NCBI GenBank assembly: GCA_020049465.1
Contig: JAIFKS010000117.1
Location: 1-51,735, forward strand
DNA: 51,735 nt
Direction of reading: 5' to 3'
Source of the DNA: a bacterium
Lineage (GTDB): Bacteria > Krumholzibacteriota > Krumholzibacteriia > LZORAL124-64-63
This document shows positions 9,720-20,811 of this stretch, in pieces. How positions within the stretch are numbered: the first letter of the stretch is position 1; the number at the start of each line of letters is the position of its first letter. The notes beneath the pieces were generated by a model. That model was not told the origin of the DNA, ran no database searches, and saw nothing but the letters and a program-made list of their open reading frames with translations. Both the position numbers and the translations under genes were made by a program.

Positions 9720-11666
9720 ATGCGGCGTGCACGGGGGGTGCCGGATTTGTCGATTCAAGAACTGACAGTACCCGAAGCGGCGACCATGCCGGTCGATGTG
9801 TCGACCACAATGGCGGCTTCGCAGGAAATCGCGGCCATTCTCGTCGAAGCCGGCGCGCTGAGCGCCACGGATCTCGACTATGCGTTGCGCGTCCGGGCGA
9901 AATTGGCCAATCCGCGACCACTGGTGTCGGTCCTGCAGGACCTGGACATGGTCTCGCCCGAGACGCTCCGCGAAACACTGACGCGCAATCGCGTGAAGCT
10001 GCGGCTCGGCACCCTGCTGCTGGAACTGGGGGTCATCGGGGAGTCCGACCTTCAGTCTGCGATCGCGCTCCAGAAGGAGTCCCGCGGCCGAAAGATCGGC
10101 GAAGTCCTCATCGAGAACCACTTCATCAGCGAAGACGAGCTGCTGAAAGTGCTGTCCGCCCAACTCGGCATCACCTACCTGGACATCGACAAACTGCCGG
10201 TCGACCGGACACTGGTGGCTCCGTTCAAGCCCGGCTGGTGCCTGCGCAACCAGGCCTTTCCCTTCCGCGGCCAGGATGGAACGCTCCTGCTGGCGGTCGC
10301 CGATCCGCTGGTCTGCGAGCCGGCCACGGAAGCCGCACGTGCGCTCGGCCAGAGCGTAACAACCTGTCTGGTTCGGCGTCACGTGCTGGAACAGGCGATC
10401 CGCGTCACCTCGCCGGTGACCCACGAGCCGGCCCGCGCCGAGGCCGAGGGCGTGCAGGTGGTGGCGGTGCAGAACATCATCGCCGCGGCCATCGCCAACA
10501 AGGCCAGCGACATTCATATCGAACCGATGAGCGATCGGCTGCGCATCCGGTTCCGCCAGGACGGCGTGCTCGTGCAGCACGCGGATCTGCCCCTGGAGTC
10601 GGCGCGCGGCCTGACCAGCCGGATCAAGATCCTGGCCGGGGCGGACATCGCCGAGCGCCGCCGTCATCAGGACGGGCGCATGCTGTTCGAGCACGAGGGC
10701 GCCTCGCTGGACCTGCGTGTTTCTTTCTATTCGACGATTCACGGCGAAAAGATCGTGATGCGGCTGCTCAACAACCGCAGCCATCTCCTGGACATCAACG
10801 ATGTCGGCATGACCACCCGCATCCTGCAGCGCTTCCGCGACGATGTCCTGGACGTGCCCAGCGGGGTCGTGCTGGTGACCGGACCGACGGGATCCGGCAA
10901 GACCACGACGCTGTACGGCGCGATCAACTATCTCAACAACATCAACACCAGCATCATCACCGCCGAGGATCCGGTCGAGTACGTGATCAACGGGATCAAC
11001 CAGTGCTCGATCAACCCCAAGATCAGCATCACCTACGAGGAAACGCTGCGCCACATCGTGCGCCAGGATCCGGACGTCATCGTCATCGGCGAGATCCGCG
11101 ACCGCTTCTCGGCCGACACGGCCATCCAGGCGGCCCTGACCGGCCACAAGGTTTTGACGACATTCCATACCGAGGACTCGATCGGGGGCCTGCTCAGGCT
11201 GTTGCACATGGACATCGAGGCGTTCCTGATCTCGTCGACGGTCGTCAGCGTCGTGGCGCAGCGGTTGCTGCGCCGCGTGTGCCCGACCTGCCGGCAGGAT
11301 CACGTGCTGACCCCGGACGAGGTGCGCCGCCTGGGCTACTCGCCCAAGGATGTCACGAAGCTGACCTTCGCCCGGGGTACGGGCTGCAGCGAGTGCCGCT
11401 ATCTGGGCTACCGCGGGCGCATCGCCGTTTTCGAACTGCTGGTTCTCAACGAACCGGTCAAGGACGCCCTGATCCAGCGCCGCACCAGCTATGAGATTCG
11501 CCGCATCAGCATCGAAGGCACCGGTCTGGTGTCGTTGCTGGAAGACGGCATCTACAAGGCGAGCGAGGGACTGACTTCGTTCGAGGAGATCATCCGAACG
11601 CTGCCGCGCCTGGCCCGGCCGCGCCCACTCCCGGAACTGCATCGATTGCAGGGGGCGTTGAAATGA
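9720..11666 (+). CDS. PilB/GspE-type secretion or pilus assembly ATPase with MshEN N-terminus
   Basis: Hexameric ATPase that powers type IV pilus or type II secretion pseudopilus assembly. The N-terminus (to about 200) holds MshEN-type repeats (RLGTLLLELGVIGESDLQSAI, then IGEVLIENHFISEDELLKVL), a fold known to bind cyclic di-GMP in MshE/PilB proteins. The motor domain has Walker A GPTGSGKTT (about 388), an Asp box, Walker B VIVIGEIRD (about 455), and a CxxC pair (about 520 and 556) forming the zinc site. The start is uncertain: ATG 9624 gives 32 more residues but lies inside the divergent trp promoter and in AT-rich sequence with poor third-position GC; 9786 is another option. No other pilus assembly gene is adjacent. 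The stop overlaps the next gene by ATGA. Confidence 0.9.
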   Translation: MRRARGVPDLSIQELTVPEAATMPVDVSTTMAASQEIAAILVEAGALSATDLDYALRVRAKLANPRPLVSVLQDLDMVSPETLRETLTRNRVKLRLGTLLLELGVIGESDLQSAIALQKESRGRKIGEVLIENHFISEDELLKVLSAQLGITYLDIDKLPVDRTLVAPFKPGWCLRNQAFPFRGQDGTLLLAVADPLVCEPATEAARALGQSVTTCLVRRHVLEQAIRVTSPVTHEPARAEAEGVQVVAVQNIIAAAIANKASDIHIEPMSDRLRIRFRQDGVLVQHADLPLESARGLTSRIKILAGADIAERRRHQDGRMLFEHEGASLDLRVSFYSTIHGEKIVMRLLNNRSHLLDINDVGMTTRILQRFRDDVLDVPSGVVLVTGPTGSGKTTTLYGAINYLNNINTSIITAEDPVEYVINGINQCSINPKISITYEETLRHIVRQDPDVIVIGEIRDRFSADTAIQAALTGHKVLTTFHTEDSIGGLLRLLHMDIEAFLISSTVVSVVAQRLLRRVCPTCRQDHVLTPDEVRRLGYSPKDVTKLTFARGTGCSECRYLGYRGRIAVFELLVLNEPVKDALIQRRTSYEIRRISIEGTGLVSLLEDGIYKASEGLTSFEEIIRTLPRLARPRPLPELHRLQGALK

Positions 11667-12520
11667 ACGAGAGCCGGTCCCTGTTGTCGATGATCGACGA
11701 GCGCGTCGCCGCCGGCAACTACAGCCTGCCGACACGCAGTCGCGTGGCGACCGAACTGCAGACGCTGGCCGCCGATCCGGACTTCGCGATGGAACGGGTC
11801 ATCAGCCTGATCTCGAACGAGGCGGCCCTGACCGGCGAAGTGCTGCGGGTGGCCAACAGCGCCCTGTATTCCGGCCTGTCGAAAGTGGCGACGGTGCAGA
11901 GCGCCATCGTGCGTCTGGGCTCGAAGCACGTGTTCCGCCTGGCGATGCAGACCTGCGAAAAGGAGCAGTACCAGGCGCGCTCACCGGAACTGAACAGCCT
12001 GATGGACCCGTTGTGGCAGCACACGGTGGGCGTTGCGCATGGTGCAGCCTGGCTGGCCCGGAAGCTCGGCTACCGCGATCTGGAGCAGACGGCGTTCGTC
12101 GGCGGTCTGATGCACGACGTAGGGAAGCTGCTTCTGATCAAGGTCGTCGACGACATCTTCAGCGCCCCGGAGGCGCCGGGCGGGCTCACCGACCGTCTGG
12201 TGCGGGAGATCCTCGATTCGGCCCACACCACGCGCGGGTATGAACTCGCCCAGGGCTGGGGTCTGCCCGAGGAGTACGGCCACGTCATCCGCGACCATCA
12301 CCAGGAAGACCTGTCGATGGGCGGTACGCTCATCAATCTGGTCTCGCTGGCGAACAAGGCCTGCGCGCGCCTGGGCATCGGCATCGACAGCGAGCCGTCG
12401 CTGATCCTGGCGGTGACCGACGAAGCCCAGACGCTCGGCGCCGGCGACCTCGTGTTGGCCGAGCTGCTGGTGGCCCTGGAGGACCTGCAACAGGAACTCT
12501 TCTCGTCACCCGTCACTTGA
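11663..12520 (+). CDS. HDOD domain protein
   Basis: HDOD proteins are non-catalytic relatives of HD hydrolases used in signalling, motility and stress control. The 285-residue protein shows VANSALYSGLSKVATVQSAIVRLGSKHVFRLAM (about 60-95), typical of HDOD, then HTVGVAHGAAWLA, LMHDVGKLLL and RDHHQE, so several metal-ligand-like His/Asp residues remain. Its ATG overlaps the stop of the pilus-type ATPase gene, implying coupled translation and a shared task, possibly control of pilus or secretion output. Its stop overlaps the end of the opposing carboxypeptidase gene by 8 bases. Specific role unknown. Confidence 0.88.
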   Translation: MNESRSLLSMIDERVAAGNYSLPTRSRVATELQTLAADPDFAMERVISLISNEAALTGEVLRVANSALYSGLSKVATVQSAIVRLGSKHVFRLAMQTCEKEQYQARSPELNSLMDPLWQHTVGVAHGAAWLARKLGYRDLEQTAFVGGLMHDVGKLLLIKVVDDIFSAPEAPGGLTDRLVREILDSAHTTRGYELAQGWGLPEEYGHVIRDHHQEDLSMGGTLINLVSLANKACARLGIGIDSEPSLILAVTDEAQTLGAGDLVLAELLVALEDLQQELFSSPVT

Positions 12521-15104
12521 CCAGCGTCGCCTTGACCGTCCGTTCCACCCCGCCGGCATTCAGCCGCACCAGGTAGACCCCGGTGGCGGCGGGCCGGCCC
12601 TGCGTGTCGATCCCGTCCCAGACCACCGCTTGCGGCCCGGCCGGCCGCGCCTCGTCCACCAGCGTGCGGACCAGTCGTCCGGACATGTCGTAGACGCGCA
12701 CCACGGCGTGGCCCGGGCGCGCCAGTTCGAACGGCACCGTCGTGGCGGGATTGAAGGGATTGGGCCGCACGCCGGTCAGGCGCGTGACCGCGGGCAGGTC
12801 GCCCGGGCCGCCGCTCGTCAGCAGGCCTTCCCCCTGGATCAGGAACTGGTCGAAATGGAAGCCGTCGGCGATGACGGACGTGTCCGAGCGCAGCACGAAC
12901 TGGAAACGCACGTCCGCCTGGCCCAGCCAGGGCGCCAGGCTGACGGTCTCGGTCACCCACGCGACCTGAGTGCCTTCGTACCATGGCTGGCCCGCCGTCT
13001 GCACGCCCTGGCCGCTGCCCGGCTGCGTGCGCGCCGTGGCCACCGGAGTCCAGGCGCCGCCGCCCACCGAGACCTGCAACTGCACGCCGTCCCAGTCCAG
13101 CTCAAGGCTCCATTTGGCCTGGTAGGTCAGGCTGCCCGAGACGAGGTCCGTCAGGTCGGCACCCAGTGCCATCGTACAGGTCTTCGTCGTATTCACGGCG
13201 TAGCCGCCGACCGGGCTGTCGGTCATGGCCCAGGCGGTGCCGTCGGCGCCGGCGGCGATCAGGCCCCAGGTTCCGGTCCAGCCGGTGGCCAGGCCGTCGT
13301 CGAAGTCGGAAGCGAAGGGGGTCAGCGTGACGGCCGGCGTCAGGTAGACCGTCGGCGCGGCGACAAGGGCGGCATCCACGGTGACGACCTGTTCGACGCC
13401 CGCGTAGCCGGCCGCGGTGTAGACCAGCCGGTAGTCCCCGTACTCCAGGTCGTTCACCGCGTAGGCGCCCGCGGCGTCGCTCGCCACGGTCGTCACCGGC
13501 GCGTTCAGGGGATGGGTGTACACGCCGACCTGCGCGGCCAGCGGCGCGCCGCCCAGCGCCCTGGTCTGGCCGGCCAGGTCGCCGAAAGCGACCGGTTGCA
13601 GCTGCACGTCGAGCACCGTGGGCGTTCCCCAGACGGAGGCCACGTTGCTGATCGTGCGCGTGATGTATCCCGGCGCGCTGAAGGTGAGTTCCCAGGTGCC
13701 GGTGCCCAGCAGCTTGGTGTAGTCGCCGTGCGCGGGATCCGTCGTGACCGGCTTCGCGTTGCCGGTCACGGTCACGGTGGCGGCCAGCGGCAGACCCGAG
13801 TCCGCCGCGGTGACCACGCCGCCCACGCCGTAGCGTGCGGCCTTGACGAAATGCATCAGGCTTTCGCGATTGTCGTTCCAGAAGCCGACCAGAGTGCCGG
13901 CCGACGGCCATTTCACGTTCGACACCTCGATCGTCTCGTCGATGCAGCCGGTCTGGTCGTACGACCAGTCCTGAAGGGTGCCGGTGGCGATGTACCATTC
14001 GGCGCCGTTGGTGATGCCGTCGGTGAACGAACCGTTGTACATCGGCACGTTCCAGGTCGAATACTCCAGACTCAGCTTCCGCAGCGCGGCGTCGTCGGGG
14101 GCCAGCGTGTAGGTGTAGTCCCACAGGTAGTTGACCACCAGCGCGCCGCCGTGGTAGTTCGAGCTGATCGCGAAGTGGTGCGCATCGGCGTGGTTGGCGA
14201 AGGCCACGTTCTCGGTCGCCAGCGTCGGCTGCGTGCCTTCCGGCAGCGGGAAATTGCGGTTGAGGTCCACGCCGCTGGCGTTGGAGCGCTGGCCCAGGTA
14301 GGTGCCGTCCGGATTGTGATTGGGCATCAGGTGGATCTCGTAGTTGTCCACGAGATTCGTGACGTCCTCGCGCCCGGCCACGCCGTAGTTGCTGAGCAGA
14401 TAGTTGGCGAAGTCCAGCAGCAGGACCATGCCGGTCACCTCGTCGCCGTGCATGGTCGAACTGAGCCGCACCTCGGGCTCAGGTTCGGTGTTGTTCACGT
14501 CGTCGCTGATGACCAGGCCCCACAGCGCGCGGCCCTGCACGCTGGTGCCCCACTGGAACGTGCGCGCCCGCGAAGGATGGGCCGCCGCCAGGTCCGCCAG
14601 GATCTGCCCGACCTCGGCGTGCGTCGGGTACGCCGTCAGCGGGAAGGTGAACACCTTGTCGGCGGACGACTGTTCGGCCCGCGCAGCCCAGGCCTTTTCG
14701 GTCTCTTCCCGGCCTTCGCGCTCCAGATCGCGCAAACGCACCGGCGCCCAGCCGGCAGCCAGCAGGGCGGCGTGTTCCTGCTCGGTCACGCGCGGTTCGA
14801 TGGCCAGGCGCTCGATCTTGCGGTCAGGGCCCTCGAAGGTCAGCTTCACGTCTTCGCGCGAGAACCGGCTCAGGGGCACCGTGAGCAGCAGGGCGTCCAG
14901 TTCCGCGCGATCGCGCAATTCGAGGCGGACGGGGTGATCCGTCCACACCACGGTTCGCCACTGGGGCAGGGCGCGGGCCGCTTCCAGCGCCGCCGCGGTG
15001 ATGGGAGCCGAACCGGCGGCGGTGGCCGGGCCCGCTCCCAGGCACAGCAGAGCGAGAATGCCCGTCAGTGCCGTCCGACGATGCGTGCGCAGGGTAACGA
15101 ACAT
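12513..15104 (-). CDS. Secreted M14 zinc carboxypeptidase with CarboxypepD-like repeats and FlgD-like sorting domain
   Basis: Exported metallocarboxypeptidase, 863 residues. Signal peptide about 1-30 (basic start, TGILALLCLGAGPATAA). The M14 domain (about 150-420) has zinc ligands His219 and Glu222 (HGDE) and His318 (NYHGG), the substrate-binding Arg283 (LNRNFP), NPDG at 264-267 and catalytic Glu393 (TIEVS), so it looks active and closest to the carboxypeptidase D/M branch. Two carboxypeptidase-regulatory-like beta domains follow (about 427-610), then a jelly-roll-like region, then a C-terminal FlgD-like module (PNPFNPATTVPFEL ... GVYLVRLNAGG), typical of surface or secreted proteins in FCB-related phyla. 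Start 15104 was chosen for the signal peptide and an upstream GGGGAG. Substrate unknown. Confidence 0.93.
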   Translation of the reverse strand: MFVTLRTHRRTALTGILALLCLGAGPATAAGSAPITAAALEAARALPQWRTVVWTDHPVRLELRDRAELDALLLTVPLSRFSREDVKLTFEGPDRKIERLAIEPRVTEQEHAALLAAGWAPVRLRDLEREGREETEKAWAARAEQSSADKVFTFPLTAYPTHAEVGQILADLAAAHPSRARTFQWGTSVQGRALWGLVISDDVNNTEPEPEVRLSSTMHGDEVTGMVLLLDFANYLLSNYGVAGREDVTNLVDNYEIHLMPNHNPDGTYLGQRSNASGVDLNRNFPLPEGTQPTLATENVAFANHADAHHFAISSNYHGGALVVNYLWDYTYTLAPDDAALRKLSLEYSTWNVPMYNGSFTDGITNGAEWYIATGTLQDWSYDQTGCIDETIEVSNVKWPSAGTLVGFWNDNRESLMHFVKAARYGVGGVVTAADSGLPLAATVTVTGNAKPVTTDPAHGDYTKLLGTGTWELTFSAPGYITRTISNVASVWGTPTVLDVQLQPVAFGDLAGQTRALGGAPLAAQVGVYTHPLNAPVTTVASDAAGAYAVNDLEYGDYRLVYTAAGYAGVEQVVTVDAALVAAPTVYLTPAVTLTPFASDFDDGLATGWTGTWGLIAAGADGTAWAMTDSPVGGYAVNTTKTCTMALGADLTDLVSGSLTYQAKWSLELDWDGVQLQVSVGGGAWTPVATARTQPGSGQGVQTAGQPWYEGTQVAWVTETVSLAPWLGQADVRFQFVLRSDTSVIADGFHFDQFLIQGEGLLTSGGPGDLPAVTRLTGVRPNPFNPATTVPFELARPGHAVVRVYDMSGRLVRTLVDEARPAGPQAVVWDGIDTQGRPAATGVYLVRLNAGGVERTVKATLVK

Positions 15105-15169
15105 GCGGCTGGACTCCCCGGGTGGAGGTGGCGCGGGCGGCGTGGTCGGCGGCCCCGTGGAAGCCATCA

Positions 15170-15178
15170 ATCATACCA
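15170..15178 (-). promoter_or_regulatory. Possible extended -10 promoter for the carboxypeptidase
   Basis: TGG-TATGAT on the minus strand (15178-15170) matches an extended -10 element about 66 bases before the start codon. The -35 position (CTATCA) is poor. The rest of 15105-15369 shows no gene. Confidence 0.4.
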
Positions 15179-15369
15179 CAATTCCAGGGTGATGATAGCC
15201 CCGGCGCCTCCCGCAACGGTCACGGAAGGGTCCGGTTCCTGAAACGATGCGCTGTGGTCAAGGACGAAGAAGCGACGGAGCCGTGGCGGAGACGCCCCGA
15301 CTGGTCGACCTTGACGGGAACATTCACCGATCAACGGCCACGTCGACGCTGCCACGGAAAGGCCCCAGC

Positions 15370-15672
15370 ATGTTCATCGCCATGAACCGCTTCCGCATCG
15401 CCCCGGGATTCGAGGATGCGTTCGTCCAGATGTGGCGCGAGCGCGATTCCCGCCTGCAGGATGTTCCCGGTTTCCGCCAGTTCCACCTGCTGCGCGGCGA
15501 CACCGACGCCGAATCCACGACGTTCATTTCGCACTCGACGTGGGAGTCGCGGGGCCTGTTCCAGGCCTGGACCGAGTCGGACGTGTTTCGCCAGGCGCAC
15601 GCGAAATCCCGCGCGCCGGAGGGCATGTACCTGGGGCCCCCGCGGTTCGAAGGGTACGAAATCGCGCTCTAG
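15370..15672 (+). CDS. Antibiotic biosynthesis monooxygenase family protein (HmoA/IsdG-like)
   Basis: Small ferredoxin-like dimeric monooxygenase fold, 100 residues, starting [18 protein letters not shown]. The residues forming the heme-degrading triad of IsdG-type enzymes are all present at matching spacing: Asn6, Trp67 and His77. The best reading is a heme-degrading monooxygenase that releases iron, but ABM-fold proteins are diverse and no heme uptake gene is nearby. The start at 15370 follows GGAAAGG; the frame stays open upstream without coding character. It is 112 bases from aroC and may be co-transcribed with it. Confidence 0.8.
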   Translation: MFIAMNRFRIAPGFEDAFVQMWRERDSRLQDVPGFRQFHLLRGDTDAESTTFISHSTWESRGLFQAWTESDVFRQAHAKSRAPEGMYLGPPRFEGYEIAL

Positions 15673-15784
15673 GCCGGGCCAGGCCCAGGCTCCCATCGTT
15701 GCGTACGGCCCGCGGGTCTGCCATCATCGCCCGGCGCCGGGCCTTCGCTTGCCCGGCGCCCACCTCCAGCCCAGGCAGGATCCC

Positions 15785-16867
15785 ATGTCCAGTTCCTTCG
15801 GCCGCCTGTTCCGCGTCACCACCTTCGGCGAGTCGCACGGCCCGGGTGTCGGCGCGGTCATCGACGGCTGCCCGCCCGGGCTGCCGCTGGATGAAGAGGT
15901 CATCCAGCGCGATCTGGACCGCCGCCGTCCCGGACAGAGTTCGCTTACCACCGCCAGGCAGGAAGCCGATCGCGTCGAGATCCTCTCCGGCGTCGAGGGC
16001 GGCCGCACCCTGGGCACGCCCATCGCGCTGCTGGTGCGCAACCAGGACCAGCGTCCCGGTGACTACGCCGACCTGGCCGCGGCTCCGCGCCCGTCCCATG
16101 CCGACTTCACGGTCGAGCAGAAATACGGTCTGCGCCCGGCCTCCGGCGGCGGGCGTTCGAGCGCGCGCGAGACGGTCGGACGCGTCGCGGCCGGTGCCGT
16201 GGCGGCGCGGTGGCTGCAGGCGGTCTGCGGCGTCGAGGTGGTGGCCTGGGTCGAGCAGGTGGCGACGCTGGGGCCCGCGCAGGTCGATCCCGCCACGCTG
16301 ACGCGCCTCCAGGTCGACGCGCACGCGACGCGTTGCCCCGACCCGCGGCTGGCCGACGCGATGTCGGAGGCGATCGCCGCCGCGCAGGCCGACGGGGATT
16401 CGGTGGGCGGCGTCATCGGCGCCGTCTGCCGCGGCGCGCCCTCCGGTTGGGGCGAACCGGTGTTCGACAAGCTCGAGGCGATGCTCGCGCACGCCATGCT
16501 CTCACTGCCGGCCACCAAGGGTTTCGAGATCGGTTCCGGTTTCGGGGGAGCGGCCCTGCGCGGCTCCGTGCACAACGATGCTTTTGTCGCGCGCGACGGC
16601 GGCGGTCTGGGCACCGCCACCAACCGCAGCGGCGGCGTGCAGGGCGGCATCAGCAACGGTGAACCGATCACCTTCCGCGTCGCGTTCAAGCCGCCGGCGA
16701 CCATCGCACGGCCGCAGCGCACCGCCGGCTACGACGGAACCGAGGTCGACCTGATCGGCAAGGGCCGGCACGACCCCTGCGTGCTGCCGAGGGCGGTGCC
16801 CATCGTCGAGGCGATGGCGGCGCTGGTGCTGGCGGACCTGGCTTTGATCCAGCGCGCGCGGCGATAG
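15785..16867 (+). CDS. aroC: Chorismate synthase
   Basis: Converts EPSP to chorismate, the branch-point precursor used by TrpE; needs reduced flavin. 360 residues with the family signatures [18 protein letters not shown] near the start, [20 protein letters not shown] in the middle and [15 protein letters not shown] in the C-terminal third. The start at 15785 is preceded by AGGA. It lies about 6.5 kb from the trp operon on the other strand and ends 15 bases from the convergent cdaA. Confidence 0.97.
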   Translation: MSSSFGRLFRVTTFGESHGPGVGAVIDGCPPGLPLDEEVIQRDLDRRRPGQSSLTTARQEADRVEILSGVEGGRTLGTPIALLVRNQDQRPGDYADLAAAPRPSHADFTVEQKYGLRPASGGGRSSARETVGRVAAGAVAARWLQAVCGVEVVAWVEQVATLGPAQVDPATLTRLQVDAHATRCPDPRLADAMSEAIAAAQADGDSVGGVIGAVCRGAPSGWGEPVFDKLEAMLAHAMLSLPATKGFEIGSGFGGAALRGSVHNDAFVARDGGGLGTATNRSGGVQGGISNGEPITFRVAFKPPATIARPQRTAGYDGTEVDLIGKGRHDPCVLPRAVPIVEAMAALVLADLALIQRARR

Positions 16868-16882
16868 GCAGCGGACCGCAGG

Positions 16883-17743
16883 CTAGCTGCGCGGGTCGGG
16901 CGCGGCGCCGGTGCGGGCCGGATGGGCGGGATCGGCGGCAACCGCTTCGGCGGCACGGTCGCTGGCCCGGCGGTTCTGTTTGCGCGGGCCCACCTGGCGC
17001 CGGTAGACGCGCTCCAGTTCCTTCGTCAGGTCCTCGGCGGTCAGACCGCGCCGGATGTGACCGCCGTAGACGAAGCTGATCGCCCGCGTCTCCTCCGAAA
17101 CCACCAGCACGATCGCGTCGGACTGCTCGCTGATGCCGATGGCCGCGCGGTGCCGCGTGCCCAGCACGTAGCCGAGTTCCTCGCGTTCGGTGATGGGCAG
17201 GATGACCGCGGCGGCGGCGATCTTGTTGTTGCTGATGATGACCGCGCCGTCGTGCAGCGGTCCCGGTACGGTGAAGATCGCTTCCAGAGTGGGGGCCGTG
17301 ATCTCCGCGTTCAGCGGCACGCCCTTCTGGATCCAGTCGCTCAGGCGGACCTGACGCTCGATGACGATCAGGGCGCCCAGCCCGCGCTTGGACAGCTTCG
17401 TGACGGCCTTCAGCAGCTCCTGCTCGGCGGGAATCTCGGACGGTCGGCCGAAACCAAGACCGTGTCCCAGCCCCAGTGTGGTCAGGGCCGAACGCAATTC
17501 AGGCTGGAAGATGATGATGAAGGCGACCACCCACACCGTCTGCAGCGTGCCGATGATGCGTCCGACCACCATCATGCCCAGCGTCTGGGCCACGAAAGAC
17601 AGCACCAGCAGCAGGCCCAGCCCCACGAACATCTGGATCACCCGCGTGTCCTTGATGAACACGATCAGGCGATACAGCAGGTAGGCCACGATGAGGATAT
17701 CGAGGACGTCGATGACGATGCTGCTGGAGATCTTTTCCCACAT
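16883..17743 (-). CDS. cdaA: Diadenylate cyclase (CdaA/DacA type)
   Basis: Makes cyclic di-AMP from two ATP. The 286-residue protein has three N-terminal membrane helices (about 11-30, 36-57, 62-80) and the DAC domain with the diagnostic DGA (165-167, in PLHDGAVII) and RHR (197-199, in GTRHRAA) motifs. The C-terminal 35 residues are a charged, Ala/Pro-rich tail of low complexity. In many bacteria cdaA sits with a YbbR-domain regulator and glmM; neither is here. Instead it follows folP after a 72-base gap, as the last gene of a tilS-ftsH-folP-cdaA run. c-di-AMP usually controls potassium and osmotic balance. Confidence 0.95.
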   Translation of the reverse strand: MWEKISSSIVIDVLDILIVAYLLYRLIVFIKDTRVIQMFVGLGLLLVLSFVAQTLGMMVVGRIIGTLQTVWVVAFIIIFQPELRSALTTLGLGHGLGFGRPSEIPAEQELLKAVTKLSKRGLGALIVIERQVRLSDWIQKGVPLNAEITAPTLEAIFTVPGPLHDGAVIISNNKIAAAAVILPITEREELGYVLGTRHRAAIGISEQSDAIVLVVSEETRAISFVYGGHIRRGLTAEDLTKELERVYRRQVGPRKQNRRASDRAAEAVAADPAHPARTGAAPDPRS

Positions 17744-17815
17744 GGTCCCAACCTAGCACCGGTGCGCGGGCCGCTCAACGTTGAATGTGCCGATCGGGTC
17801 CGCCCTCGCCGGAAT

Positions 17816-18702
17816 TCAGGCGCGACCGATCGCCGCCAGCACGTCCAGGAACTGTTTCGAGGCCGCCACGTCGTGCACGCGCACCACGGCGGCGCCCGCG
17901 TACCAGGCCGCCGCCAATGCGGCCAGGCTGCCCGGCAATCTGTCTTCCGCCCCGGCGCCGGACGCCGCGCCGATGAAGCTCTTGCGCGACGCCCCCAACA
18001 GCAGCGGCCGCCCGCCGGCCGTTTCCCCGGCGCGTCCCAGCAGCGCCAGATTGTGTTCCGGCCGCTTGCCGAACCCCAGGCCTGGATCCACGGCGATGCG
18101 CTCCGGTGCCACGCCGGCCGCTTCGGCCGCCGCGGCGCGGGCGGCCAGCCAGGCGGTGACCTCACCCACCACGTCGGCGTAGCCCGGGTTGTCCTGCATC
18201 GTGGCGGGGGAGCCCTGCATGTGCATCAGCACCAGCCCGCAACCGGCCGCGGCCGCCACCGGCAGCAGGCGAGGGTCGCCGGTCCCGGCAGTGATGTCGT
18301 TGATGGCGTCGGCGCCCTCGGTCAGCGCCGCTGCGGCCGTGCCGGCGCGCACCGTGTCGATGGTCAGGGGCAGGTCCGTTCGCGCGCGAAGCCGCCGCAG
18401 CACCGGCAGCAGGCGGGCCTTCTCGACTTCTTCGCCCACCGGCGCGGCGCCCGGCCGCGAGGATTCGGCGCCCAGGTCCAGGAGGTCGGCGCCCTCGGCC
18501 GCCAGGCGCAGCGCCAGATCGACCGCGTGCTCCGGATCGAGGGCCCGCGAGCCGGCCCAGAAACTGTCCGGCGTCAGGTTGACGATGCCCATGATGAGTG
18601 GACGCCCGACCGCCTGCAGGCGCACGCGGCCCAGATCCCAGACACAGGCGCGGAAGGGGGCCTTCGGGCCCCCTTCCGCGTGTCGTTCGCTGCCGCCGGG
18701 GC

Positions 18703-18706
<4 letters not shown>
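17816..18706 (-). CDS. folP: Dihydropteroate synthase
   Basis: Joins p-aminobenzoate to the pterin diphosphate in folate synthesis; sulfonamide target. 296 residues with [57 protein letters not shown] and GASRKSFIG, the complete set for the TIM-barrel enzyme. The first about 35 residues are family-unusual extra sequence. The ATG overlaps the ftsH stop (ATGA), so the two are translationally coupled. ftsH and folP are neighbours in many bacteria. Confidence 0.96.
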
Positions 18707-20807
<2,101 letters not shown>

Positions 20808-20811
<4 letters not shown>

